The notes under the pieces: generated by a model
Seen by the model: the letters and a program-made list of their open reading frames with translations, nothing else
What the model was told of the DNA's origin: nothing
Databases searched by the model: none
Part shown: piece by piece, positions 35,596 to 43,637 of the stretch
Layout: each line of letters begins with the position of its first letter
Position numbering within the stretch: the first letter of the stretch is position 1
DNA from: Flagellimonas algicola
GTDB taxonomy: Bacteria > Bacteroidota > Bacteroidia > Flavobacteriales > Flavobacteriaceae
Assembly (NCBI RefSeq): GCF_005937185.1
Contig: NZ_VCNI01000001.1
Location: 1,360,657 to 1,424,656 of the forward strand
Reading direction: 5' to 3'
Length of the DNA stretch: 64,000 nucleotides
Program-made: the position numbers and the translations under genes

Positions 35596-36864
35596 ATGGT
35601 AGATTTATTGCTTGGACTCCAATGGGGAGACGAGGGAAAAGGAAAGATTGTTGATGTTCTTACCAAGGATTATGATATTATAGCCCGTTTTCAAGGCGGT
35701 CCAAATGCAGGGCACACCTTGGAGTTTGATGGTATAAAACATGTACTGCACACCATTCCATCCGGAATTTTCCATAAAAATGCCCTGAACATTGTGGGCA
35801 ACGGGGTAGTCATAGACCCAGTGATTTTTAAAAAAGAACTGGACAATCTGGAGAAGTTCAACATTGACTTTGTTGCCAAGCTTTTAATTTCCAGAAAGGC
35901 GCATTTGATCCTACCCACCCACCGTTTATTGGATGCTGCTTCAGAAACGGCCAAAGGAAAGGCCAAGATTGGGTCTACTCTAAAGGGTATTGGTCCAACC
36001 TATATGGACAAAACAGGACGTAACGGGATGCGTGTTGGGGATTTGGAGTTTGATGCCTGGAAGAAAAAATATCGTACTCTGGCTGACAAGCACGAGGCCA
36101 TGATCGGTTTTTATAATGTGGATATCCAATACGATTTGGACGAACTGGAAGCCGAGTTTTTTGAAGCGGTGGAAACCCTTAAAAAACTCACTTTCATAGA
36201 TAGCGAAGAGTTTATCTTCAATGCCCAGGCCGAAGGCAAGAAAATATTGGCCGAGGGTGCCCAAGGCTCCCTTTTGGACATTGATTTTGGAACCTATCCT
36301 TTTGTAACCTCTAGTAACACTACCGCTGCTGGAGCTTGTACCGGATTGGGCGTAGCTCCCAATAAAATTGGTCGCGTACTGGGCATTTTCAAGGCCTATA
36401 CCACCCGTGTGGGCAGTGGCCCCTTCCCTACTGAGCTTTTTGATGAGGACGGAGAGACCATGGGTCGCGTAGGTAACGAATTTGGTGCTACCACAGGCAG
36501 AGCCAGACGTTGCGGTTGGTTGGATTTGGTGGCGTTAAAATATGCGGTCCAAATCAATGGGGTTACCGAGTTGATGATGATGAAAGCGGATGTTTTAAGC
36601 GGTTTTAAAACGCTAAAAGTCTGTACGGCATATAAATATAATGGCGAAGAAATCCAGCACCTTCCCTACAATATTGAAAGCGAAAACGTAACACCGGTAT
36701 ATTCCGAAATGAAAGGTTGGGCCAAGGATTTGACCCAGTTGACCCAAGCGGAAGACCTTCCTCCTGCCCTAAACGAGTATATCGACTTTCTGGAAAAAGA
36801 ATTGAACGTTCCGATCAAAATTGTTTCCGTAGGACCTGACCGAGTGCAGACCATTCATCGATAG
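35596..36864 (+). CDS. purA: adenylosuccinate synthetase
   Basis: First committed step from IMP to AMP, using GTP and aspartate. The N-terminal phosphate loop LQWGDEGKGKIVDVL and FQGGPNAGHT are present, followed by GIGPTYMDKTGRNGMR, TSSNTTAAGACTGLGV and the C-terminal TTGRARRCGWLDLVAL block. At 422 aa it is standard length. It is the last gene of the relA-fur-purA region. Confidence 0.97.
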   Translation: MVDLLLGLQWGDEGKGKIVDVLTKDYDIIARFQGGPNAGHTLEFDGIKHVLHTIPSGIFHKNALNIVGNGVVIDPVIFKKELDNLEKFNIDFVAKLLISRKAHLILPTHRLLDAASETAKGKAKIGSTLKGIGPTYMDKTGRNGMRVGDLEFDAWKKKYRTLADKHEAMIGFYNVDIQYDLDELEAEFFEAVETLKKLTFIDSEEFIFNAQAEGKKILAEGAQGSLLDIDFGTYPFVTSSNTTAAGACTGLGVAPNKIGRVLGIFKAYTTRVGSGPFPTELFDEDGETMGRVGNEFGATTGRARRCGWLDLVALKYAVQINGVTELMMMKADVLSGFKTLKVCTAYKYNGEEIQHLPYNIESENVTPVYSEMKGWAKDLTQLTQAEDLPPALNEYIDFLEKELNVPIKIVSVGPDRVQTIHR

Positions 36865-36918
36865 TTACTCTTTATTTCGTTCAAGATACTTTAAGACTGT
36901 ATATTTATTGTTATATTT

Positions 36919-36936
36919 TGTTAGTATTTACTAGCA
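36919..36936. promoter_or_regulatory. distal hipBA operator-like palindrome
   Basis: TGTTAGTATTTACTAGCA is an imperfect palindrome (7 of 8 arm bases pair) with the same core as the promoter-proximal operator at 37013-37030. A weaker version lies at 36960-36977. HipB-type repressors often bind several spaced sites. Confidence 0.55.
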
Positions 36937-36982
36937 TTAAATGCATTTTTTAGCATTAATGATGGTATTTACTTACATCATG

Positions 36983-37014
36983 TTTTGAAAATCTTATATT
37001 TATACTTATATTTG
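36983..37014 (+). promoter_or_regulatory. promoter of hipBA
   Basis: TTTTG (36983-36987), 19 bases, TATATTTG (37007-37014): the best consensus promoter in the window. The -7 box touches the operator at 37013-37030. Confidence 0.75.
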
Positions 37015-37030
37015 TTGGTAAATACCAACA
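37013..37030. promoter_or_regulatory. hipBA main operator, perfect 8-bp-arm palindrome
   Basis: TGTTGGTA-AA-TACCAACA covers the end of the -7 box and the predicted transcription start. The half-site AAATACCAACA is repeated at 37061-37071 inside the first codons of hipB. This layout suits autorepression by HipB, which is known for the family. Confidence 0.7.
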
Positions 37031-37052
37031 TTTATGTTGTAAATAATCTATT

Positions 37053-37406
37053 ATGACGGGAAATACCAACATAGAGTGGGCGCATATGACAGATTCAGCT
37101 ATAGTAGAACAGCTAGGACGTTATATAAGACGTTTACGTTTACAACAAGATACCTCACAGGCCCAATTGGCAGAAAAAGCAGGGTTAAATCGCTGGACCA
37201 TCAGTAAAATAGAGAATGGGGAGCCCGTTACCCTAATGAGCCTTATTCAAATTCTTAGGGCATTAAATAGTCTCTATGTTCTGGATACTTTTCAAGTTTC
37301 AGAAGAAATAAGCCCTTTGGCATACGCCAAGCTTAAAAAACAACAAAAGCAACGGGCCAGTGGTAAATCCAATCCCAAACCCAATATAAAAGATTTGGGA
37401 TGGTAG
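37053..37406 (+). CDS. hipB: HipB-like antitoxin, XRE-family repressor
   Basis: Antitoxin and autorepressor of the HipBA pair. The HTH is at about residues 25-75 (LGRYIRRLRLQQDTSQAQLA then WTISKIENG). A Lys/Gln-rich tail ends in KDLGW. The C-terminal Trp recalls E. coli HipB, whose last Trp inserts into HipA. The start may be ATG 37053 or ATG 37086; the former overlaps a half operator. The stop overlaps hipA by 7 bases (ATGGTAG). Confidence 0.92.
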   Translation: MTGNTNIEWAHMTDSAIVEQLGRYIRRLRLQQDTSQAQLAEKAGLNRWTISKIENGEPVTLMSLIQILRALNSLYVLDTFQVSEEISPLAYAKLKKQQKQRASGKSNPKPNIKDLGW

Positions 37407-38701
37407 ATGTGGCCGAGGTAAAAATATGGGACGAACTGGTAGGAGCCATTCGCTGGGACGAGTCCCAACAACTGGGGTATTTCCAGTACGATCCCCAATT
37501 TCTCCAAAAAGGCTGGGACCTATCCCCTATTAAAATGCCCTTGGACCAAGGTGGACGTATACACAGTTTTCCAGAATTGCGGAAAGCCCGTGGTGAAACC
37601 GAAGATGCCTTTAAGGGATTGCCCGGTCTATTATCCGATACCTTACCGGACAAATACGGAAACAAGCTGATCAATATCTGGTTGGCCCAGCAAGGTAGAC
37701 CTGAAAACAGCATGAACCCCGTGGAAAAATTGTGCTTTATAGGCACAAGGGGTATGGGTGCGTTGAAGTTTGAGCCTACTCGAATCAAAACTGGAGCATA
37801 CACCTATGCTCTGGAACTGGATAGCCTAGTGGAGGTGGCCCAAAAAATGCTGAACGAACGCGAAACCTTTTTGACCCAATTGAACAAGGATGACGAAAAG
37901 GCCATGATGGATATCCTTAAAATAGGAACCTCGGCCGGGGGTGCGCGTCCCAAGGCGGTAATTGCCTATAATCCCAAGACCAAGGAAGTACGCTCAGGGC
38001 AGGGCAATGTGCCTAAAGGGTTTGAACATTGGTTACTTAAACTGGATGGCGTTAGCGGGGATCAGTTTGGTGAAAGCTCGGGTTGGGGGCGTGTGGAATA
38101 CGCCTATTATCTTATGGCCCAAGATTGCGGTATTGAAATGAGCGAATGCCAACTGCTGGAAGAACACGGAAGGGCCCATTTTATGACCCAGCGTTTTGAT
38201 CGTGAGGGCAACACCCGTCACCACATCCTATCGCTTTGCGGGATACAGCACTACGATTTTAACGATATGTACGGCTATAGCTATGAACAGCTGTTTCAAA
38301 CCATGCGCATACTGCGGTTGACCTACCCCGAAGCAGAGCAAATGTTCCGAAGAATGGCCTTTAATGTTTTGGCCACCAACTATGACGACCACACCAAGAA
38401 TTTTTCCTTTATCCTAAAAAAGGACGGGGAATGGCGACTGGCCCCGGCCTACGACCTTTGCTTTTCCTTTGACCCCACCAACCACTGGGTAAACAAACAG
38501 ACCTTGAGCGTGAACGGAAAGCGCTTGGACATCACCAAAGAAGACCTCTTGACCATTGCCAAGGACAACAACCTTAAAAAAGGGAAAAGCATCTTAGAGG
38601 AAATCAATGCGGTGGTAAAATCCTGGAAAAGTTATGCAGCACAGGCCCAAGTGCGAAAAGATTTGACCGAAAGAATCCACAACAACCTCAATGTCCTTTA
38701 A
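37400..38701 (+). CDS. hipA: HipA toxin, serine/threonine kinase
   Basis: Full-length HipA kinase (433 aa) which in E. coli phosphorylates glutamyl-tRNA synthetase and induces persistence. The N-terminal HipA-N subdomain is present (GLPGLLSDTLPDKYG). The phosphate-binding loop is TSAGGARPKA with the autophosphorylation-type Ser at 178. The catalytic loop is NYDDHTKNF with Asp329, and the metal motif LAPAYDLCFS follows. All expected catalytic residues are in place, so the toxin is probably active. It sits immediately before the accessory cassette region. Confidence 0.95.
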   Translation: MVDVAEVKIWDELVGAIRWDESQQLGYFQYDPQFLQKGWDLSPIKMPLDQGGRIHSFPELRKARGETEDAFKGLPGLLSDTLPDKYGNKLINIWLAQQGRPENSMNPVEKLCFIGTRGMGALKFEPTRIKTGAYTYALELDSLVEVAQKMLNERETFLTQLNKDDEKAMMDILKIGTSAGGARPKAVIAYNPKTKEVRSGQGNVPKGFEHWLLKLDGVSGDQFGESSGWGRVEYAYYLMAQDCGIEMSECQLLEEHGRAHFMTQRFDREGNTRHHILSLCGIQHYDFNDMYGYSYEQLFQTMRILRLTYPEAEQMFRRMAFNVLATNYDDHTKNFSFILKKDGEWRLAPAYDLCFSFDPTNHWVNKQTLSVNGKRLDITKEDLLTIAKDNNLKKGKSILEEINAVVKSWKSYAAQAQVRKDLTERIHNNLNVL

Positions 38702-38786
38702 TTAAAGGTTCTTTGGAACGCACTTGACCAGGCTCCTGTCTGGGCAATCTATGGAATTTGACCAAAATGTCTTAATTTCAAGGACC

Positions 38787-39236
38787 ATGAAAACATTACT
38801 GACATTTGTATTGGTATCCATTTGCTGTTTTGGAGCAGCTGGCCAAGACAATACAGTTTTCCCAAGAGGTGAATTGGCTCCCAACCTTCACCATACCGGA
38901 GATGTTTGGTTATACCATGTAAGCGCTGCGGACCCTGATTTTGATTATAATGTAGCCGTTGCCACCTTTGCGGCAGGCGCTAGATTGGATTGGCATATAC
39001 ACCCCGCGGGACAGCAGCTATTGATCATAGAGGGAACCGGATACTATCAAGAACGGGGGAAGGAGGTGCAAATAGTGAACAAGGGCGATGCCATTAAATG
39101 CCAGCCGGGGGTAGAGCATTGGCACGCGGCTAGCGCGGATAACGGGGTTACCTATCTTGCCATTTCGGGCAATAAGCGAACCAATTGGCTTGAGCCGGTT
39201 TCTGAAGAAGTTTATAAGGCCATAAAAGGAGACTAA
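38787..39236 (+). CDS. secreted cupin-domain protein
   Basis: Single-domain cupin of 149 aa with a signal peptide (MKTLLTFVLVSICCFGAAGQ). Metal ligands are visible in the two cupin boxes: DWHIHPAGQQLLIIEGTG (His, His, Gln/Glu) and PGVEHWHAAS (His). Related proteins are annotated as carboxymuconolactone-decarboxylase-associated cupins, but no substrate can be given. ATG 38787 is chosen since the signal peptide begins there; the longer frame from 38724 has a non-secretory start. Confidence 0.82.
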   Translation: MKTLLTFVLVSICCFGAAGQDNTVFPRGELAPNLHHTGDVWLYHVSAADPDFDYNVAVATFAAGARLDWHIHPAGQQLLIIEGTGYYQERGKEVQIVNKGDAIKCQPGVEHWHAASADNGVTYLAISGNKRTNWLEPVSEEVYKAIKGD

Positions 39237-39349
39237 AAAACCCTTGATGTAGATATGCCCTAGGGCCAAACAATGCATGACGCTTTTAAAACGCCAATGG
39301 TGGTGTAACAAATTCCCAGCTGATCAGTCTTAGGTAAAAACTGGACAAC

Positions 39350-40048
39350 ATGACCACTACAACTACCACTAAATTGACTTTTACCTTGGGCAAAGCTGCC
39401 CTAATAGCCGGTCTTGGGCTATTGCTCATGACCCTTACCGTTCCCTTTGCTGAATTCTATATTTTTCCCAAGCTTATTTTGGATGATGCAGCGACTACAG
39501 CTGAAAACATCAGCAAAGAAAAGTTGTTGTTTACCACCAGCATTTTTCTGCATTTGATCACCCTACTCTGCGATATTGTTGTGGCCTGGGCGCTCTATCT
39601 TTTTTTAAAACCCGTGCAACGCTACTTTTCCCTGCTTGTGGCCTGGTTTCGGTTGATCTATACGGCCATGTACTTGGTGGCCCTGACCAATTTGGTGAAA
39701 ATATTGACGCTTGTACACCAGTATACTTCAGGTACGGGAACAGAAGTGGCTCAAAATATGCAGTTTTATGTGGATGCGTTTAGATTGGAATGGTCCTTTG
39801 GGCTGGTCATTTTTGGGGTGTATTTGGTGTTATTGGGCCTCTTGGTCTTTAAGGCCACTTACGTACCAAAAATCTTTGGGCTTCTATTGCTGATAGCCGG
39901 GCTAGGGTACGTGATCCACACACTTGGAGCTTTTGTTAGCCCGGAAACCAATTTGGATCTCTTGTTCTTTACCTTCTTTGGGGAATTGGTGTTTATGTTC
40001 TGGCTGTTGATCAAGGGGCGAACACTTAAAGAGCCCGTTCCCGCTTAA
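39350..40048 (+). CDS. DUF4386 family integral membrane protein
   Basis: 232-aa protein with about six membrane segments, matching DUF4386 (AALIAGLGLLLMTLTVPFAE; LFTTSIFLHLITLLCDIVVAW; ARLI-like segment). Function unknown. Codon use looks like the core genes, unlike the A/T-rich cassette genes that start 600 bases later. Confidence 0.82.
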   Translation: MTTTTTTKLTFTLGKAALIAGLGLLLMTLTVPFAEFYIFPKLILDDAATTAENISKEKLLFTTSIFLHLITLLCDIVVAWALYLFLKPVQRYFSLLVAWFRLIYTAMYLVALTNLVKILTLVHQYTSGTGTEVAQNMQFYVDAFRLEWSFGLVIFGVYLVLLGLLVFKATYVPKIFGLLLLIAGLGYVIHTLGAFVSPETNLDLLFFTFFGELVFMFWLLIKGRTLKEPVPA

Positions 40049-40129
40049 AACGCGCTTACTCTTTTTGGTGCAGCACAGTGCTAATGTGCCTTGGTAACGA
40101 CCAACTTTTATAGGTAGGTTTCAAAGTCA

Positions 40130-40280
40130 AATGTCGAAAGTTGAAAGTCGGGATTTACGATTTAGCATTAAACAGGAAGCCCCAAATTCCAATGAAGATT
40201 GTTGAAGTTCAAGTTCAAACTCAGGTTCAATTTTGCATTTTCAATTTTCCACTTTCCATTTTCAATTTTTCATTTGCTTT
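40130..40280. repeat. degenerate-word island before the cassette array
   Basis: Mostly gene-free stretch with words such as GTCGAAAGTTGAAAGTCG (40132) and the pyrimidine-rich run around CATTTTCAATTTTCCACTTT (from 40240), the reverse complement of the AATTGAAAATG words at 20474. It belongs to the same family of spacer islands as 20230-20655 and 60967-61018. Confidence 0.55.
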
Positions 40281-40497
40281 TTTTCCTTTCCCGTATTCTA
40301 AGGACTGTAACAATGCCCCTTAGCGCCGAGACCACGCTTTGCACCTCTCGCGGGGTAAATACTTCTTCCTCTATATAAAAGAGCATTTCCAGGTTACGAT
40401 CCAGCACCTTGGCAAACTCCTGCGGGGAGCCATAGCCTTCTTTAATAAAATGGGAGAGCTGTATCTTTTGGGTTTTAGTCAATGGTTTGTATTTCAT
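40270..40497 (-). CDS. small hypothetical protein
   Basis: 75-aa reading frame with a protein-like composition: a basic N-terminus (KYKPLTKTQKIQLSHFIKEG), a probable short helical DNA-binding-like pattern (SPQEFAKVLDRN) and a basic tail (RIRERKKSK). I do not recognise a family. It runs into the word-rich island at its 3' end and opposes the cassette array. The HTH suggestion is only a reading of the helix pattern. Confidence 0.5.
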   Translation of the reverse strand: MKYKPLTKTQKIQLSHFIKEGYGSPQEFAKVLDRNLEMLFYIEEEVFTPREVQSVVSALRGIVTVLRIRERKKSK

Positions 40498-40648
40498 AAG
40501 CCAAAGAAAGAAGAAATCTCAAGACCGTTTAATGCAATATATGGCAAGTGGGACAAAAAGTAGGTTATATCTTTCCAAAAGGGGAGGTTATGCGTATAAA
40601 AAAGGGTAAATTGTAGCTATAAACAAGTTGTAGTGCATTTGACCAAAA

Positions 40649-41260
40649 ATGAGAAACCGACTTAAATTACTTCCATATTTTCTAGTCCTAATCTTATTTA
40701 TGTTAGGATATATATTTACCAATCCATTTCGAACAAAAAAGCTGACCAAACAAGAGAAACAATCAATTCCTTACAATGGAAATGAGGTTTTAGTTTTCAA
40801 ATCAAATAAATCTGAAATAGATACCATCCGAATTACGGAAATAACTGTGCGTGAGCATCCGCCGAATCTTGGCGATATGTTTTGGGCAAAAAACACAGAA
40901 ATTTTGAGAGTACAATCGGACAAGGATTGTAAAAATTGTGATGAAATAATTACAGTTGCTAAACAAAATTTCACGTCTGAAACAAAAATCAGTTTTGATA
41001 TAATTTTGAACGGTAAAAGATATTATCACGGCACCGAATTAAAAACTCTGAACAAGTTAGACCTTGAAAAACTAATAATAAACGGAATTGAACTAAATGA
41101 TGTGGTTCGGATTGGTAGAAATTCTGAAAAATCTCATTCCGGACACGTTGACGGAATTTATTGGAGTAAATCAAAAGGAATTGTCCGAATTGAAATAAAC
41201 TCGGATTATTATTGGGAATTAATAAATGGATATAAAAACGCCACACAACAATGGCTATAA
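40649..41260 (+). CDS. hypothetical membrane-anchored protein (cassette 1)
   Basis: 203 aa, starting with a hydrophobic anchor (LLPYFLVLILFMLGYIFTNP) and continuing as a soluble extracytoplasmic part with a Cys pair in DKDCKNCDEI and a conserved-looking HSGHVDGIYWSKSKGIVRIE motif. No family recognised. A/T-rich codon use. Its stop codon lies inside the first attC-like site, as in many cassettes. Unit start GTTGTAG at 40627 agrees with the inverse core at the end in five bases (GTTGT). Confidence 0.8.
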   Translation: MRNRLKLLPYFLVLILFMLGYIFTNPFRTKKLTKQEKQSIPYNGNEVLVFKSNKSEIDTIRITEITVREHPPNLGDMFWAKNTEILRVQSDKDCKNCDEIITVAKQNFTSETKISFDIILNGKRYYHGTELKTLNKLDLEKLIINGIELNDVVRIGRNSEKSHSGHVDGIYWSKSKGIVRIEINSDYYWELINGYKNATQQWL

Positions 41261-41373
41261 ATAATTGCTGGTTCTCCCCTACTTCTGAAAATCCTCACGG
41301 ATTTTCAGCTTGGTGTGTACTTGCAAAGTTAAGTGCTAAACCGTGCAACTACTCATAGCCGAGACTGTTGTAA
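41243..41373. repeat. attC-like site 1
   Basis: R'' ACACAAC (41243-41249), L'' GGCTATAAATAATTGC (41253-41268), L' GCAACTACTCATAGCC (41345-41360), R' GTTGTAA (41367-41373). L'' and L' pair over 16 bases; the three imperfections are A-C on the top strand and G-T on the bottom strand. The apex holds a perfect 10-bp hairpin (41285-41308). Total 131 bases. Confidence 0.8.
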
Positions 41374-41389
41374 GTAATAAAAGAATGAT

Positions 41390-42097
41390 ATGAGTAGTAA
41401 TAGAGATGATTTTACCGGTGCAACAATAGAAATATTAAAAAAGAGAGCTGCTTTTATTTGTTCTAACCCCAATTGCAGAGCTATGACCATTTCTCCTTCA
41501 GAAGAAGATGAAAATAAATTTATTTACATTGGTAAAGCCGCACATATAACAGCTGCCTCTGAAGGCGGACCAAGATATGATTCTGATTTAACTTCTGAAG
41601 AAAGAAGCTCGATAAACAATGGGATTTTTCTTTGTAGCAGCTGTGCTGATATGATAGATAAAAACAATGGTATTGATTTTGAAACTTCATTAATTAATGA
41701 CTGGAAAACTCAACATGAAGAATGGATTAGAGATAATTTGAATAAGAAAATAACAGCCGAAAAAGAAGTTCAACAGGTGATTAATGTTACAAGCAATAAT
41801 CAGCAAGGTGGGATTACGGCTGGAGTTGTAAACGTTAGCTCCCAACCTAGGAAATTTACTCAAGAAGCTCAGAGTCAATTATTACAATTACTAAATGGTA
41901 AAACTGGTCAAACAGTTACCGTCACATGCACAATGGGAGATGGAGAAGCTTTTAGCTATGCCACTCAAATTAAAACTTTTCTAGAATCAAAAAATTTCCC
42001 AGTGAACGGAGTAAATCAAGCCGTTTATTCTCAACCAGTAATGGGTCAAAATTTCAATCCTGATAAATTGGAAATAGTTATAGGAACGAAACAATAA
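41390..42097 (+). CDS. HNH nuclease-like protein (cassette 2)
   Basis: 235 aa. The N-terminal 90 residues look like a zinc-bound HNH endonuclease: Cys24 and Cys29 (CSNPNC), GKAAHITAASEGGPRYD with His52, INNGIFLCSSC with Asn77 and Cys82/Cys85, then the IDKNNG region. A Gly/Gln-rich linker (about 125-150) leads to an unassigned C-terminal domain (about 155-235, VTVTCTMGDGEAFSYATQIK). HNH domains of this style occur as effectors of anti-phage systems, but also in other contexts; defence is a guess from domain and neighbourhood. Confidence 0.8.
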   Translation: MSSNRDDFTGATIEILKKRAAFICSNPNCRAMTISPSEEDENKFIYIGKAAHITAASEGGPRYDSDLTSEERSSINNGIFLCSSCADMIDKNNGIDFETSLINDWKTQHEEWIRDNLNKKITAEKEVQQVINVTSNNQQGGITAGVVNVSSQPRKFTQEAQSQLLQLLNGKTGQTVTVTCTMGDGEAFSYATQIKTFLESKNFPVNGVNQAVYSQPVMGQNFNPDKLEIVIGTKQ

Positions 42098-42103
42098 TAC
42101 TAC

Positions 42104-42155
42104 TTACAACAATGTATAAAAAGCATTAAAACGCTTTTTATACTAACCGTTGGGT
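42104..42155. repeat. attC-like site 2
   Basis: R'' TTACAAC (42104-42110), a perfect inner palindrome GTATAAAAAGC / GCTTTTTATAC, and R' GTTGGGT (42149-42155), a full GTTRRRY match. R'' is exactly complementary to GTTGTAA that opens this unit at 41367, and pairing continues for 12 of 13 bases. Compact form of 52 bases. Confidence 0.82.
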
Positions 42156-42168
42156 ATAATATCAGAAT

Positions 42169-42930
42169 ATGATATATGAAATTAAAAAATCGATTAATTC
42201 TATATTGTATGAAAGAGTTTCAAGTCCTCTTTTTGGGACTTTTATAGTCTCTTGGCTGATTTGGAATTGGAGAATTGTTTACTTGACATTTTTTGTAGAT
42301 TCTGACAAAATTGAGTTAAACAAAGTAGATTTCATATTAAAGAATTATAACCAAGTTGAATTTTTAGTATGGTATCCATTAATTTCGACTGTAATTCTAA
42401 TTACAATAATTCCTTTCATTTCAAATGGTGCATATTGGTTGAACTTAAGATTTTCTCAATGGAAAATTGACCAAAAGAAAATTATAGAGAAAAAACAACT
42501 ATTGTCTATAGAGCAATCTATTAAATTAAGAGAGCAATTTTCAGATATGGAAAAAAGATTTGATAATCTTCTTTCAGAAAAAAATGATGAAATAAAACAA
42601 TTGGAGTTAACAATTGACGATTTAAGAGAATCAAATGAGCGCTTTAAAAACGCACCAAAAGCCACTAAAACTAACCAAAAGGAACTTAGAGAACTCGCTT
42701 TAAGAATTAACCAAAATTCTGAATTAAAAATTGCTTTGGAGAGAATAAATCAATATATCCAAGGTGGCTATACTGGAATTGCGAAAGACGAACAACTTTC
42801 ATCCAAACTCTTGAGTTATTTTGAATCCAATGAAATTATTTCTAACAGCGGAAAAGGAATGTATGAATTAACTGAAATTGGAAAAAAGGTGAATAAGTAT
42901 ATTCTTGATGAAGATTTTTCAACAGAGTAA
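42169..42930 (+). CDS. hypothetical membrane/coiled-coil protein (cassette 3)
   Basis: 253 aa. Two membrane segments (about residues 20-40, GTFIVSWLIWNWRIVYLTFF, and 68-88) are followed by a cytoplasmic coiled coil (about 95-160, Lys/Glu/Leu-rich). A C-terminal winged-helix-like part comes last (QLSSKLLSYFESNEIISNSG, then MYELTEIGKKV). I recall similar proteins as orphan hypotheticals in variable regions, with no assigned function. Membrane plus sensor-like tail would suit a membrane effector, which is speculative. Confidence 0.78.
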   Translation: MIYEIKKSINSILYERVSSPLFGTFIVSWLIWNWRIVYLTFFVDSDKIELNKVDFILKNYNQVEFLVWYPLISTVILITIIPFISNGAYWLNLRFSQWKIDQKKIIEKKQLLSIEQSIKLREQFSDMEKRFDNLLSEKNDEIKQLELTIDDLRESNERFKNAPKATKTNQKELRELALRINQNSELKIALERINQYIQGGYTGIAKDEQLSSKLLSYFESNEIISNSGKGMYELTEIGKKVNKYILDEDFSTE

Positions 42931-42938
42931 AATACTAT

Positions 42939-43069
42939 GCCCAACAATGGCTATAATTCATTGTGGTTTTGTACCACACCAAAACAAAAGTATAAATCTA
43001 ACGGCTGGATTTCAGCGGAATAATCCTGCGGATGACTCCACAACGAAATCATGGCCGAGACCGTTATGC
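42939..43069. repeat. attC-like site 3
   Basis: R'' GCCCAAC (42939-42945, full RYYYAAC match), L'' GGCTATAATTCATTGTGG (42949-42966), L' at 43038-43056 ending ATCATGGCC, R' GTTATGC (43063-43069). Pairing runs 18 bases with one extra unpaired base in L'. R'' complements the unit start GTTGGGT (42149) except for one transition. Total 131 bases. Confidence 0.8.
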
Positions 43070-43087
43070 ACAAGTTGAGTAAACCGA

Positions 43088-43552
43088 ATGAAAGCGAAAA
43101 TTGAGAAACATAAAGTAAGCGGAAAAGTATACGCTTGGACTTATAAAGACAATAACCGAAATTTTCCAGGTTGGAACTTTACGGTTGACTTAAAAGCAAG
43201 TGAAAGTCTTTCAGAATTATTGGATTTAATGTCTGGTTGTGAATGGTCTACTAAGAAGAAAATTAAAACTGAATTACCAACTCAAGCGCAACTGAATGTG
43301 CCGAATAACCAAAATGGCACTGCTAAATGGAAATCTAAACCGAATCTGACTCTGAACTGCAAAATGTCTGAATTGGAAAACCATTGGCTGATTAAAGAAC
43401 TTGATAACGGAATTGAAATTCAGTTCGGAAAAGAAAAACTGAATGAATTACAAAACGCAATAAAAGGAATCCCAAAAGGGAATGGAGATTTTGCTATATC
43501 TGACCAAAACGAGGAGAGTATTCTCTACTTCTGGTGGAATTCAGAAAAATAA
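43088..43552 (+). CDS. hypothetical protein (cassette 4)
   Basis: 154-aa soluble protein with no signal or membrane segment. It is rich in aromatic, Lys and Asn residues (GKVYAWTYKDNNRNFPGWNF; ESILYFWWNSEK at the end). No family recognised. The cassette is framed by GTTATGCAC at 43063 and GTGCATAAC at 43560-43568, perfectly complementary over nine bases. Confidence 0.75.
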   Translation: MKAKIEKHKVSGKVYAWTYKDNNRNFPGWNFTVDLKASESLSELLDLMSGCEWSTKKKIKTELPTQAQLNVPNNQNGTAKWKSKPNLTLNCKMSELENHWLIKELDNGIEIQFGKEKLNELQNAIKGIPKGNGDFAISDQNEESILYFWWNSEK

Positions 43553-43561
43553 AAAACCAGT

Positions 43562-43625
43562 GCATAACAATAGCTATAATTCATCCTGAAGGCTCGGGAC
43601 GAAATCATAGCCGAGACCGTTTCAT
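43562..43625. repeat. attC-like site 4
   Basis: R'' GCATAAC (43562-43568), L'' AGCTATAATTCATCC (43572-43586), L' at 43597-43612 (ends AATCATAGCC), R' GTTTCAT (43619-43625). The three imperfect pairs are all G-T on the bottom strand, and one unpaired base sits at the same place as in site 3. 64 bases. Confidence 0.8.
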
Positions 43626-43637
43626 TAAAATAAAAAT

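Noticed and set aside
37053..38701. hipBA as the first cassette of the array
   Set aside because: No attC-like site follows hipA and its base composition and large operators fit a stand-alone operon.
40587..40633. attI site at the left end of the array
   Set aside because: Two GTT cores (40587 and 40627) are present, but without an integrase gene or conserved flanks they cannot be separated from a decayed attC.
41285..41308. Hairpins between the cassette genes as ordinary intrinsic terminators
   Set aside because: They lack a T-run and their conserved part is the outer cores (AAC...GTT), not a G/C-rich stem.
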